Assembly: GCA_017645305.1 (NCBI GenBank) | Contig: JAGCPD010000017.1 | Coordinates: 1 to 40,555 of the forward strand | Reading direction: 5' to 3' | Origin: Bacteroidaceae bacterium | GTDB taxonomy: Bacteria > Bacteroidota > Bacteroidia > Bacteroidales > Bacteroidaceae | Length of the DNA: 40,555 bases | Shown here: in pieces, positions 7,440 to 15,578 of the stretch | Numbering within the stretch: the first letter of the stretch is position 1 | Layout: every line of letters starts with the position of its first letter | Position numbers and translations under genes: made by a program | The notes under the pieces: model-generated | The model's database searches: none | What the model was told of the DNA's origin: nothing | The model's input: only the letters and a program-made list of their open reading frames with translations

Positions 7440-8398
7440 TCTGATATAAGTATTCTTAAATTCCTTTCTACAGTTGATACGTCTTTGAATATCGCGTATT
7501 TATAATCAATCCTCAACTTGTCTGATAGGCGGAGAAGATTGAATCCCGTGGCATAGTAATACTTGCGTCCAACAGTGTATAGCCATTTGGCATCAGAAAG
7601 GTTGAAGTTTCCAAAATGCCGATACAGACAATATTCGATATAGCGAGCAGAACCTTCCATCATTTCATACAACTGCTCCAAGGCTACAATGTCTATACCA
7701 AGTTTCTTTTTCACCCTTTCCCTGCGTTCGTTACGCAACTCTAAGAACGACTGGATATAGGCTCTTGACGCCTCAATATCGTTAGTGTCAATTGCTTTTA
7801 GCAGAAAGTTGTTCTCCTGAGTGATGCTTTCTCTGTACCAATCATGACAGGCGGCTAATGCGATTAGAGTATCTGGCAAAACCGTATTGGTGATTGTTTC
7901 GTAAACATCCAGATAGCCATCGTTCTTGAACTGGAAGCCATGAAAATACTCATGCATCACCATCGTAGCCCATTCGTTGACTGAAGTGACATCTGGAATA
8001 GTCTTACTCGTCTGCTCCAGACTGCTGCATCTCATGAAGGGTGTGCGGTAGTCGATGTTGCTTTCCTCATCTGTGAAGGTTACATGCATGTGGAATGGTT
8101 TATCATCGACTTTCTCCGTCTGATAAATCTGGATGTTGTTGTCGCTATGTATCAAGACTGACGGATACTTAGCCAAAAACTTCTCCGTGGGATTCATCAC
8201 ATAGCAACAGGTATCGCCATAATATAGTAGAGGTACATCATATTGCTTATCAGCAAATCCACTCCAGACGCTATCGTTGATGACCACTTTAAGGACATAG
8301 ACATATTGCATCCTCTCAACATCCTTGTTAAGCCTCTGTGCATCGGCTGACATGGCGACGAGGGCGACTAGTGCGGTGATGATGGTTTTCTTGTTCAT
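7436..8398 (-). CDS. Secreted zinc metallopeptidase-like protein
   Basis: This 320-residue protein has a cleavable signal peptide (MNKKTIITALVALVAMSADA) and is predicted periplasmic or secreted. It carries HEYFH (residues 149-153), the HExxH zinc-binding and catalytic motif. About 95 residues later come Glu248 in MEGSARYIEY and Glu255, either of which could be the third zinc ligand of a gluzincin. I do not recognise the peptidase family. The gene is 20 bp downstream of the acetyltransferase and overlaps the DUF4377 gene by 4 bp. The substrate is unknown. Confidence 0.65.
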   Translation of the reverse strand: MNKKTIITALVALVAMSADAQRLNKDVERMQYVYVLKVVINDSVWSGFADKQYDVPLLYYGDTCCYVMNPTEKFLAKYPSVLIHSDNNIQIYQTEKVDDKPFHMHVTFTDEESNIDYRTPFMRCSSLEQTSKTIPDVTSVNEWATMVMHEYFHGFQFKNDGYLDVYETITNTVLPDTLIALAACHDWYRESITQENNFLLKAIDTNDIEASRAYIQSFLELRNERRERVKKKLGIDIVALEQLYEMMEGSARYIEYCLYRHFGNFNLSDAKWLYTVGRKYYYATGFNLLRLSDKLRIDYKYAIFKDVSTVERNLRILISE

Positions 8399-8418
8399 TG
8401 ATTTATATTGATTATGCT

Positions 8419-8910
8419 TTATCTTGTTTCTTTTGTCAATACGTAAATGAGCAAGTCATAAACATTCCCATCTTTTATGACGGCATTTGGTATAGCACCT
8501 TTATACTTGAAGCCATTCTTCAGTAGCACCCTTATTGAAGCAATGTTTGGCTGAAAGACATTGGCCGTTATTTGTTCAAGCGATAAGATCTTGAATGCAA
8601 TGGAGTATACCTGTCTGACTGCTTCTGTGCCAATCCCTTTGTTTGAATATTCTTTGAGAAGCATATAACCGATTTCTGCATCATCATCTTTCTTCTCAAC
8701 CGATATGCTGCCTATGAGTTTCCCATCATATACAATAGCTCGATAGATACCAGTAATTGCATCATTATTGGTAACCATCTTCAACCATTCTTCCGCATCC
8801 TTTTCCGTATAAGGATAGGGCAGACGGTCTGAAAGGAAACGCCTGTCAACTGCATTACACAGGTTCGTCAATTCCATTTTGTCTGACAGCCTCCAATATC
8901 TTAGTTCCAT
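8419..8910 (-). CDS. GNAT family N-acetyltransferase (RimJ/RimL-like)
   Basis: This 163-residue cytoplasmic enzyme would transfer acetyl from acetyl-CoA to an amine. It has the RimJ/RimL-type layout: an N-terminal 'LRYWRLSDKMEL', 'IYRAIVYDGKLIGSISVEK', 'AEIGYMLLKEYSNKGIGTEAV' containing the acetyl-CoA-binding K-G-I-G, and 'ANVFQPNIASIRVLLKNGFKYKGA'. The ATG at 8910 is preferred over a TTG two codons upstream. A promoter -7 box lies at 8942-8949. It is probably the first gene of the run that continues to lgt. The substrate is not evident. Confidence 0.85.
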   Translation of the reverse strand: MELRYWRLSDKMELTNLCNAVDRRFLSDRLPYPYTEKDAEEWLKMVTNNDAITGIYRAIVYDGKLIGSISVEKKDDDAEIGYMLLKEYSNKGIGTEAVRQVYSIAFKILSLEQITANVFQPNIASIRVLLKNGFKYKGAIPNAVIKDGNVYDLLIYVLTKETR

Positions 8911-8941
8911 TTTCAAATGTTCATTTTGCTTGTTCGGGCCA

Positions 8942-8949
8942 CAAAGTTA
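8942..8949 (-). promoter_or_regulatory. -7 promoter box for the acetyltransferase run
   Basis: On the minus strand TAACTTTG matches TAnnTTTG, 31 bp before the ATG at 8910. A clear -33 TTTG at the right distance is lacking. It follows directly on the terminator of the Crp/Fnr gene. Confidence 0.5.
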
Positions 8950-8968
8950 CAAAAAAGCACAAAAATAA

Positions 8969-9004
8969 GCCCTTGGCTAAATCTAAAATATGAATGCCAA
9001 GGGC
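8969..9004 (-). terminator. Rho-independent terminator of the Crp/Fnr gene
   Basis: GCCCTTGGC and GCCAAGGGC form a perfect 9-bp stem with an 18-nt loop, followed on the minus strand by TTATTTTTG. It lies 45 bp beyond the stop of the regulator gene. A second small stem (CTCAAC/GTTGAG) lies near 9011-9027. Confidence 0.75.
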
Positions 9005-9048
9005 GAATGTCTCAACTTAGGTTGAGAGTTTCTATCCGTTATTGACTA

Positions 9049-9624
9049 TTATCTGTCGCCAAACGTTATGTTGCGCCGTATTTTGCTGACAGTATTTGGA
9101 TGGACGTTCAAGAACGAAGCGATGTCTTGCAAATCAAGTAACTCCATAATACCAGGGCAGCGTTGCAGCAACATCTCGTAGCGTTCACGGGGCGTAGTAC
9201 AATGGAGGTCAAGATAGCGTGAGCGGAATTGGCTGAGGATGTGCTCGCCAATCATGGCTCGTAGTTTCATCGTTTCCATGTTTTGATTGAAGAATTGTTC
9301 CAATTGCTGGCCCGTAACCCTCAGTACACGGCTGGGTACCATTGCCTCAATTGTGGCCTGTGACGGACGGCCATAGAGAAATGTGGGGTAGTCACATACG
9401 AACTCGCCCTCAAACGAGAACCACGTAATATGTGCCTTGTCGTCGCTCATGCCATATTTTACATATTTGAAACATCCTTCAGTGACAAAAGCGAACCACC
9501 GTGCAGGGTCACCCTCGCGCTCCAGTTGATCACCCTTGCGGTAAGCAATCTCCTCACCCTCCCGCTCGCAAAACTCCCGCAATATCTGCAAATCTAAGCG
9601 ATTATTGTTGAATTTCTGTTCCAT
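9049..9624 (-). CDS. Crp/Fnr-family transcription regulator
   Basis: The product is a 191-residue DNA-binding regulator. Residues of about 25-125 form a cyclic-nucleotide-binding-type beta-roll (YRKGDQLEREGDPARWFAFVTEGCFKY… and EGEFVCDYP). The C-terminal HTH is LQDIASFLNVHPNTVSKIRRN. There is no Fnr-like cysteine cluster, so the effector cannot be assigned. The gene stands alone, with a -7 box (TACCTTTG) at 9649-9656 and a terminator at 8969-9004. It marks the edge between the ordinary genes and the defence-type island; any control of the island is speculation. Confidence 0.85.
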   Translation of the reverse strand: MEQKFNNNRLDLQILREFCEREGEEIAYRKGDQLEREGDPARWFAFVTEGCFKYVKYGMSDDKAHITWFSFEGEFVCDYPTFLYGRPSQATIEAMVPSRVLRVTGQQLEQFFNQNMETMKLRAMIGEHILSQFRSRYLDLHCTTPRERYEMLLQRCPGIMELLDLQDIASFLNVHPNTVSKIRRNITFGDR

Positions 9625-9648
9625 AAGTCAGTCGTTAATTTCTGGCTG

Positions 9649-9656
9649 CAAAGGTA
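9649..9656 (-). promoter_or_regulatory. -7 promoter box for the Crp/Fnr gene
   Basis: TACCTTTG on the minus strand matches TAnnTTTG and lies 24 bp before the ATG at 9624. No good -33 element is seen. Confidence 0.5.
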
Positions 9657-9748
9657 CAAAAAGTTTCCGAGAGAAAAGCAGGGGATTGAGAAAATCCCTC
9701 TATTCCCGAACTGCGTTCGCCTTCCCGTAGCCTTTCCTCAGCCTCTAA

Positions 9749-9835
9749 GAGATAGGCCTGGAAGACCGCGACGTCCGCCGCATCATGGGCGTCGCCCAAG
9801 AGACCATCCGCTTCACAAGATACAGGATTATGTAG
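9749..9835 (+). pseudogene. Remnant of an HTH-ending protein
   Basis: A GC-rich plus-strand frame without a start encodes GLEDRDVRRIMGVAQETIRF and TRYRIM before a TAG at 9833. It looks like the end of a LuxR-type or similar helix-turn-helix ('DxxVxxIMGVxxETIRxxRYRI'). Base use differs from the AT-rich surroundings. It is probably the last trace of a regulator gene. Confidence 0.35.
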
Positions 9836-9884
9836 AATATAAAGAAGTAAAGTAGCAATGATTTTGCAAGAAAAAACACTAAAA

Positions 9885-9912
9885 AAGCGATGAGATTATT
9901 TCTCACCGCTTA
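9885..9912 (-). terminator. Terminator after the protease-associated small gene
   Basis: AAGCG, TGAGA and their complements TCTCA, CGCTT form a stem broken by one mismatch, with a TTATT loop. On the minus strand it is followed by TTTTTT. It lies 7 bp beyond the stop of the gene at 9919. Confidence 0.75.
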
Positions 9913-9918
9913 TAGCAA

Positions 9919-10125
9919 TCATAAAACTCCAACGTTGAATGCCATTGCAAATCCTCGCTCTTCAACGGTTTGGAGGTTGTAGCCCCGCGATTTGGTGTAA
10001 CCTTGGTTAATTAGTGCATTAAATTCGTTTAATGCGCTCACATACGAATCCAATTGCTCTTTGTCAGGGCAAATGGTATCGCCATTCTTCATCACTTCGA
10101 GTAATGCCTTTTCTGTCTTGCCCAT
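9919..10125 (-). CDS. Small protein paired with the SDH_sah protease
   Basis: This 68-residue soluble protein is unrecognised (MGKTEKALLEVMKNGDTICP…). It begins two bases after the stop of the SDH_sah protease gene and is followed by a terminator, so the two form a bicistronic unit. The N-terminal half is helical; the C-terminal half has GYNLQTVEERGFAMAFNVGV. The tight pairing suggests an adaptor, inhibitor or substrate of the protease, which is inference. Confidence 0.6.
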   Translation of the reverse strand: MGKTEKALLEVMKNGDTICPDKEQLDSYVSALNEFNALINQGYTKSRGYNLQTVEERGFAMAFNVGVL

Positions 10126-10127
10126 AA

Positions 10128-10988
10128 TTATAAGAATTTACGTGTGTGAATAAACATTTGCATATTGTACTTTCTACAAAATTCTTGCAATAAATTATAA
10201 TATTTGCGTATAGCCCCTCTTTCTGCTTGCAGATCGCTGAAGTCTTTAATTTGAAGTTTTAGGCTTTCTAATGCTTCAATATTTATGGGACGTCCATGAG
10301 ATTTCCATAATTTGTTATCTCCTAACTTACCAGCAATTTCTTCTGCACGCTTCTTTTTATCATTTGGAGTAACAGGTTGTCCCGTAGAACTATGAGTACT
10401 CCAATTTTTGAATTTGTATTTAACAAGCCAATTTTTCAATAAAGATATTGTAAGTTCCTTAGCCTGTTCATATTGTCTAAGTTCTGCCAAATCAAAATCC
10501 TTAAGAATTAGGAATTCGGCTTGGGTAAGTTTACCTGCTTGTGCTTTTGCAATAAGTTCATTGACTTTATCCAAATAGCCCAAAGCAGGAACATAACGCC
10601 CTTCTTTATTTGGAACTTGTGGATCTATCGGTCCAAGAACAGAGAAATAGTCCATCCAGATTTCATCACCGCTCATACAGAAAATAGTACCTGCAGAGTA
10701 AGCATAATCAGGTACAATAAAGATTACCTTATTATAGTGTTTCCTAATGATGTTGACATACCTTTCAACAGCCATGGCACTACCTCCGTTTGTTGTGAGT
10801 AAGATTGCAAGCTGTTCCTTTTTGTTGGGGTCTTGGGCTAGTTCCTCAACAATCTGTAGCATCATATTTTCATTGCCGTTGGCAATAGGGCCAAAATAGC
10901 ACAGTACATCGCTATTCAATACATTCTCTAACTCAGCTAATGCTTCGTTGAGCATATCCTTTATTGCCTTATCAATTGGGTTGTTCAT
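10128..10988 (-). CDS. SDH_sah / ClpP-class serine protease
   Basis: This 286-residue protein matches the SDH_sah family (serine dehydrogenase proteinase, PF01972), which has a ClpP/crotonase fold. The visible core is LLTTNGGSA (residues 63-71), YSAGTIFCMSGDEIWM with the likely nucleophile Ser98, and FSVLGPIDPQV (115-125). There is no signal peptide. A promoter lies upstream (11014-11045) and the gene heads a two-gene unit with the 68-residue protein. The family is scattered among bacteria and often sits in accessory islands; here it adjoins a defence-type cluster. Its substrate is unknown. Confidence 0.75.
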   Translation of the reverse strand: MNNPIDKAIKDMLNEALAELENVLNSDVLCYFGPIANGNENMMLQIVEELAQDPNKKEQLAILLTTNGGSAMAVERYVNIIRKHYNKVIFIVPDYAYSAGTIFCMSGDEIWMDYFSVLGPIDPQVPNKEGRYVPALGYLDKVNELIAKAQAGKLTQAEFLILKDFDLAELRQYEQAKELTISLLKNWLVKYKFKNWSTHSSTGQPVTPNDKKKRAEEIAGKLGDNKLWKSHGRPINIEALESLKLQIKDFSDLQAERGAIRKYYNLLQEFCRKYNMQMFIHTRKFL

Positions 10989-11013
10989 AAGTGTTTAATA
11001 TTATTTTCGTGTA

Positions 11014-11045
11014 CAAAGATAAGCTTTTTTTCGGATTAAAACAAT
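11014..11045 (-). promoter_or_regulatory. Promoter of the SDH_sah unit
   Basis: On the minus strand ATTG (11045-11042), a 20-bp spacer and TATCTTTG (11021-11014) form a near-consensus Bacteroidetes promoter, 25 bp before the ATG at 10988. Confidence 0.6.
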
Positions 11046-11176
11046 ATATATTTAATTTTTTATATAAAAATTGGAATAATTAAGGTCCTATTGTTACCAT
11101 ATTAGAGCTATTAGAAGAGCGATTGCAATGTAAACGTCACAAATTCTACTCGCACTATTGCAGGGCGAAAGATCAG

Positions 11177-11305
11177 CTAGTACTCACCGAGTAGCAGATG
11201 TCTAAGCACCTCATCTGTAATATTCTTCACAGAAGGAAATATACCCTTATGGTCAAAGTCCAAAACAGCACCTGCACCTACTATAATCGTTACTGCATTG
11301 CTCAT
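11177..11305 (-). pseudogene. Truncated SIR2-like gene, first 42 residues only
   Basis: From an ATG at 11305 the minus strand encodes MSNAVTIIVGAGAVLDFDHK and then GIFPSVKNITDEVLRHLLL before a TAG at 11177. The VGAGAVLDF segment is the start of the NAD-binding fold of SIR2-like proteins found in antiphage loci; a full protein would be several hundred residues. Downstream sequence (11046-11176) does not continue it in any frame. I read it as a broken second SIR2-type defence gene. Confidence 0.5.
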
Positions 11306-11319
11306 TGCCTTATCCTTAT

Positions 11320-11529
11320 CTACGTATACTGATTCTTACGCTTACACTCCTCGCATATAGCGAGTAACTCCTTAAACTTCTCCACTCTCTCATCTTTCAT
11401 CTCCCCCTTATTCATTAACTTTCTATTATGTTTGACAATATTCAAGAATAGGGGCTCCTCTAAATGATGACGTGATGGATTTCTAAGGTTCTTATCCATG
11501 AAATCTATCACCTCACTATACCTTGCCAA
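11320..11529 (-). CDS. Short protein resembling the end of a larger Bacteroidales protein
   Basis: The frame encodes 69 residues from a TTG, or 59 from ATG 11499. The C-terminal part (LNIVKHNRKLMNKGEMKDER, then FKELLAICEECKRKNQY) is a segment I associate with short proteins or tails often found around Bacteroidales mobile and helicase-associated loci. A stop codon lies directly before the TTG, so the gene may be 5'-truncated. It ends 14 bp before the SIR2 remnant. Function unknown. Confidence 0.4.
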   Translation of the reverse strand: MARYSEVIDFMDKNLRNPSRHHLEEPLFLNIVKHNRKLMNKGEMKDERVEKFKELLAICEECKRKNQYT

Positions 11530-11551
11530 TCATCTTTCTTCCTGTGTCATG

Positions 11552-14500
11552 CTAACAATGTTTGAAAGTCACATAATACTGACCATCTTTTTCTTCCACC
11601 TTACTGATATAATGTCCTTTCTCTTTCAGGTAGTCCAACAACATGAAATTATGTTCGTTTATATCAAAGCTAGCCCAACCACGAGCATAGGTTAGTTTGT
11701 GATACTCACCTCCTAATCCATCTAAAAGTTTGTTTTCCCGTTCAGTATTATACTCCCATGCAGCATTGCACTTATTAATGAGGGTTATCTTTTGTTCCCA
11801 ACTATCTCCACCTTGATAAATAGTTAATGCCGTTACGATTAAATCCTTGTCAGCCCCGTCAACACCACACTGGTTATAATAGAAGCAAACCAGTTTGGCC
11901 AACTCCCATGCGTCCTGACTCTCTTTCGTTATAAACAAACATTCATTTAAGAATTGTTTCTTTTGCTCCAGAGTCAACTTACTATTAAGGATACGAACAC
12001 CCATATTATTTCTCATATATTCTTCCCACTCAATTGTTTCATCATCCATGAGTGCATCATAGTGAAGAATGAGATAATCATCCGCTACTTGATCAGAGCA
12101 GTTAATGTTTAAATGCTTAAATATTTCGGAGTCTGCACTCACTTTTTTCTGTCTTATTACCTCAGCTATTCTTTCATCGTCCATTTCTCTAAGTTCAACT
12201 AAGGTAAATTTCATATCAAAACTACGCAGTAACTTCACAAACTCAGGCATCGGTTGCTTCTCACCGGTAAACAATTGTTTATGCATCAATGTTACCAGTT
12301 TCTCATCCCCCGCACACCTTTCTTTTGACAGTACGGCAGCATGTCTTGTCAAATATTCGTTCAGAGTATCATCCAGAGTTCCTAACACTTGATAAGCGCC
12401 AAGAATGCAATGCCATGCAACTGCCTGCTTATCCGCAGCCAAAATCAAGCCCACTGCTCTTTTGTCAAGGTCGCTTACATCATCAAAATCATATAATTGC
12501 TGGCTAAGATATTGTGTTAACCATTCATCATCGCCAACCGCCTCCTTTATCATATACACCAGTGTTTCTCTACTCTCCTCGTTACAACTCGTTTCAAACC
12601 ATGTGACTATGGTCTTCTGGTCATTTAGCAGGTATTTCTTCAACTTATCATTTGACAGTTCAAGGAGAGCCGTCATTGGTTTCTTAGACAAACTATCACC
12701 CAAAATAACACCAAGATTTTTTTTACTAATAACGAATCTCTTATTAGTCAAGCAATATTCATATAAATCCTGTGATTCTTTGCCGGGTTTTACGAGTGTT
12801 TCAAAGCGTAGATTGTACTTATAAATAAATTTCTTAAGTTTGGCAAGTTTATAGAATTTAATACTAGAATGCAAAAATTCATATTTACCCTCAAGATGCT
12901 TTATCTCTTCATCATTCAGTTTTATAGAGACTGGAGACTCTCTGAAGAAGAGTTTCAGTAACGCATCACTATTCTCGGCCTTTTCTTGTTCCTTAATGAT
13001 GTTAACACATGAATTCCAGCCGTCAAATACACGAGTAAAGAACTGGTCGTTAACTTTTCCCGACATCTGGGCATAACTCACGATAAACTCAGGATTCTTT
13101 CGAGCGGTTTCTATGAAACTCGTTAGGAAATGTTCCTCTTTGTTATCAAGCAAGTAGTTCAGAATATCATAGTTAAGGATACTATTATTCTTAAAATCTT
13201 CAACTCTAAACTTGCGTATTACACTTTTGACATTATTTATTTTTTGATCATAGGGGCGTTCTGTACCCTGTAATACCGCATTGGTAAACTGATAATCGCT
13301 CTCTGATGTAGATCCTTCATAGAATTTTGAAATATAGAGATAGTAATCTTCAGTGATATACCCGCCATAAATCATGGTTAATAGAGTATCTACCATTTCA
13401 TCATTCACGGTCTGAGGCTCATTTTCTTTGGCCGGATACTCTTTGACGTATATCTTATATAAAACCGCACGGGCTTTTTCTCCCCCTATTTTTCTTAAGA
13501 CTTCCCGTAAAGCAGTATTCTCGATTACCTTTATCTCCTTTTCGAGTTTTAGCCTTTCATCGTTGCTCCTATTATATGTTTGTGAATGCTCATCAATGGC
13601 CTCATAATAGCCCATATCCTCCGTGACCTTCTTCTCAATCTCATCAAATTCGAAATTATAGGTCATACTGCCAGTTTCCTCACGGTTATGGTCAGTGTAA
13701 GTATATCTATCAAACTCATCGTTAATAAACAGTTCAAAGAGATTATCCCTACTTGCCACCTGTTCCAAGGTATAATCATAGCCGTTTTTTATCAGAGTCG
13801 TAACTTCAACCTGATCGTTTAGTTTTTCAAGGTATTGTTTTCTAATATTGATTATCTTCTCCCGTGCCTCATTCATACTTTGAATTGAGGCATTTGCTTT
13901 CTCCCTTAATTCCTTTGTCTCGTCTTCACTAAATAATGACTTGTTCTTGAAAATCGCATAAAACAATCCCTGCTTTAAATATGCCTTAGCAAAATCTTGT
14001 GGGAACAGGTTCTTATAAACAATAACTGCAAGCAGTTTTTGTTCGTAGTTCTCGTCATCACCACTTAAATGCGTCTTTAAGCTCTTCTGGAAAAGCGTAT
14101 ATTCATTTACTATGTTCTTCAACTCACGCAGTCCCGCCACCCTGCTCAACAGCTGTTCCAATACCGGCGTATCTACAGTTTTAAATAGACCTTTATTCTT
14201 ATACTGTTTAATCAGATAGTCGGTCACATTGTAATGATCCACCACAGGAACAACCGCAATGATATAGTCAAAGCATTTTGTCCTAAGATCCCTGGTAAAG
14301 ACATCATCCCTAATTGCATATATGAACCGAACAATACGCCCCCGTTTCTTAAACGTTTCCGACTCATTAATCAACATGTTCAGTTCTCGAATCTTCAAAA
14401 ACAATTTGTCAGAATTATCTAATCGGTCTAAGTCTTCAAACAGTATATAATCATATTGGCTTTCTTGTATGATATATATAATCTCATCCAGATACTTATT

Positions 14501-15205
14501 GAATACGGACACATCCACATCTGCTGATGCTTCCAACTTAACACCTTTTGCTTCAATTTTAATATTTCTGAATTGATTTAGCTTCGAAGCTGTTATTTTG
14601 CCAACCCAGAACAGGAACCAAACCAAATAGCCTACTGAACAAGCATCTGCTATAAGATTAATCCACCATCCTGCCTTCTCTCCAAAAAATCTATAATAGC
14701 CGTCGTAAAAGCTATCAATTCTTAAAATAGAAGGTTCAAATGCTATAACAAAACAAGCTAAAGCAACAAGAATACGAACGATGTATTGCTCATAATATCT
14801 CACGACCGGTTCGTGGATGCGTTTAAACCCAGAACGTGGTATCTTATTCTTGTCGCACTTATACAGCAGATGCTGGACTATCTTGTATTCAATCTCGTTT
14901 GAATTCTGATCTTCATTTTCAGAAGGTAGAGAAAAGGTTGACATGGAAATACGAAGGACTTCATTCGCTATTCCCATTTCATCTATGCAGGTATTTGCAA
15001 CAGAACTCTTACCGGAGCCATAATGACCGGTAATAGCAATATTTCTGGAGTCGCTTTGCTCCAAAGCAAACTTCAGGTCATCCACGGCAAGGTGAGATGT
15101 GTCATCTTCCGGTATATTACAAGGTGAAAGGAGTGTTCTATACTCTTTCTGAGGAGTATTCGTCTCTTTATGTCCCTCGTTGTTATTAACTTCATTTTCT
15201 TCCAT
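11552..15205 (-). CDS. YobI-like membrane-associated P-loop NTPase
   Basis: This 1,217-residue protein has the hallmarks of the YobI-like P-loop family, related to KAP NTPases. It shows LLSPCNI…DDLKFALEQ, Walker A GHYGSGKSS (residues 60-68), two hydrophobic segments near 142-158 and 183-203 inserted within the NTPase domain, Walker B YILFEDLDRL (252-261) and a likely sensor segment VRFIYAIRDDVF. The remaining 850 residues are helical and unrecognised, apparently a large sensor or effector region. KAP/YobI-like NTPases occur in defence-type islands, and this gene follows a SIR2 gene and an RloAB pair on the same strand. A -7-like TATCTTTA at 15282-15289 suggests its own promoter. Antiphage function is inferred from context. 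Confidence 0.75.
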   Translation of the reverse strand: MEENEVNNNEGHKETNTPQKEYRTLLSPCNIPEDDTSHLAVDDLKFALEQSDSRNIAITGHYGSGKSSVANTCIDEMGIANEVLRISMSTFSLPSENEDQNSNEIEYKIVQHLLYKCDKNKIPRSGFKRIHEPVVRYYEQYIVRILVALACFVIAFEPSILRIDSFYDGYYRFFGEKAGWWINLIADACSVGYLVWFLFWVGKITASKLNQFRNIKIEAKGVKLEASADVDVSVFNKYLDEIIYIIQESQYDYILFEDLDRLDNSDKLFLKIRELNMLINESETFKKRGRIVRFIYAIRDDVFTRDLRTKCFDYIIAVVPVVDHYNVTDYLIKQYKNKGLFKTVDTPVLEQLLSRVAGLRELKNIVNEYTLFQKSLKTHLSGDDENYEQKLLAVIVYKNLFPQDFAKAYLKQGLFYAIFKNKSLFSEDETKELREKANASIQSMNEAREKIINIRKQYLEKLNDQVEVTTLIKNGYDYTLEQVASRDNLFELFINDEFDRYTYTDHNREETGSMTYNFEFDEIEKKVTEDMGYYEAIDEHSQTYNRSNDERLKLEKEIKVIENTALREVLRKIGGEKARAVLYKIYVKEYPAKENEPQTVNDEMVDTLLTMIYGGYITEDYYLYISKFYEGSTSESDYQFTNAVLQGTERPYDQKINNVKSVIRKFRVEDFKNNSILNYDILNYLLDNKEEHFLTSFIETARKNPEFIVSYAQMSGKVNDQFFTRVFDGWNSCVNIIKEQEKAENSDALLKLFFRESPVSIKLNDEEIKHLEGKYEFLHSSIKFYKLAKLKKFIYKYNLRFETLVKPGKESQDLYEYCLTNKRFVISKKNLGVILGDSLSKKPMTALLELSNDKLKKYLLNDQKTIVTWFETSCNEESRETLVYMIKEAVGDDEWLTQYLSQQLYDFDDVSDLDKRAVGLILAADKQAVAWHCILGAYQVLGTLDDTLNEYLTRHAAVLSKERCAGDEKLVTLMHKQLFTGEKQPMPEFVKLLRSFDMKFTLVELREMDDERIAEVIRQKKVSADSEIFKHLNINCSDQVADDYLILHYDALMDDETIEWEEYMRNNMGVRILNSKLTLEQKKQFLNECLFITKESQDAWELAKLVCFYYNQCGVDGADKDLIVTALTIYQGGDSWEQKITLINKCNAAWEYNTERENKLLDGLGGEYHKLTYARGWASFDINEHNFMLLDYLKEKGHYISKVEEKDGQYYVTFKHC

Positions 15206-15281
15206 TGTGTAACGATTATAAAATCAAGCTGCTGGTGTAGGTCTGTTCACTTTGGGCAACTTATAGCATATCAATAAATCG

Positions 15282-15289
15282 TAAAGATA
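15282..15289 (-). promoter_or_regulatory. Possible -7 box for the YobI-like gene
   Basis: On the minus strand TATCTTTA is one base from TAnnTTTG and lies 77 bp before the ATG at 15205. It falls right at the end of the preceding small ORF. The -33 element is unclear. Confidence 0.35.
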
Positions 15290-15292
15290 CAA

Positions 15293-15469
15293 CTATAGAT
15301 GGTCACAAATACTCTTAATCTTAACTGTTGCCTCATCGCTTGCGGCCTTTCTAAATCTATGTACTATATGGTTTCTCACCTTCCCATGCTCCAGGCAGTT
15401 CCGCCGTAAAACCTTTAGATCGAGTCCCTCCTTGTAGGTGTTAAATTGCTTGTTAGATTGGTGTGTCAT
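15293..15469 (-). CDS. Small basic protein, unrecognised
   Basis: A 58-residue frame from ATG 15469 (a TTG at 15502 is also in frame) encodes a basic peptide with GLDLKVLRRNCLEHGKVRNH and IVHRFRKAASDEA. It lies between the SIR2 and YobI-like genes on the same strand. It could be a small DNA-binding or antitoxin-like protein or a remnant of a longer one; no family is recognised and no ribosome binding site is evident. Confidence 0.35.
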   Translation of the reverse strand: MTHQSNKQFNTYKEGLDLKVLRRNCLEHGKVRNHIVHRFRKAASDEATVKIKSICDHL

Positions 15470-15578
15470 AATGTCGTCATCTTTTCTTTTGTGGGTACAC
15501 AAGGTATTTTTTTCGCTATTTATGAAGCTGTTGTTTTCATGTGTTTCTTATATGTCTTATTTCAGATACTCATTAGCG

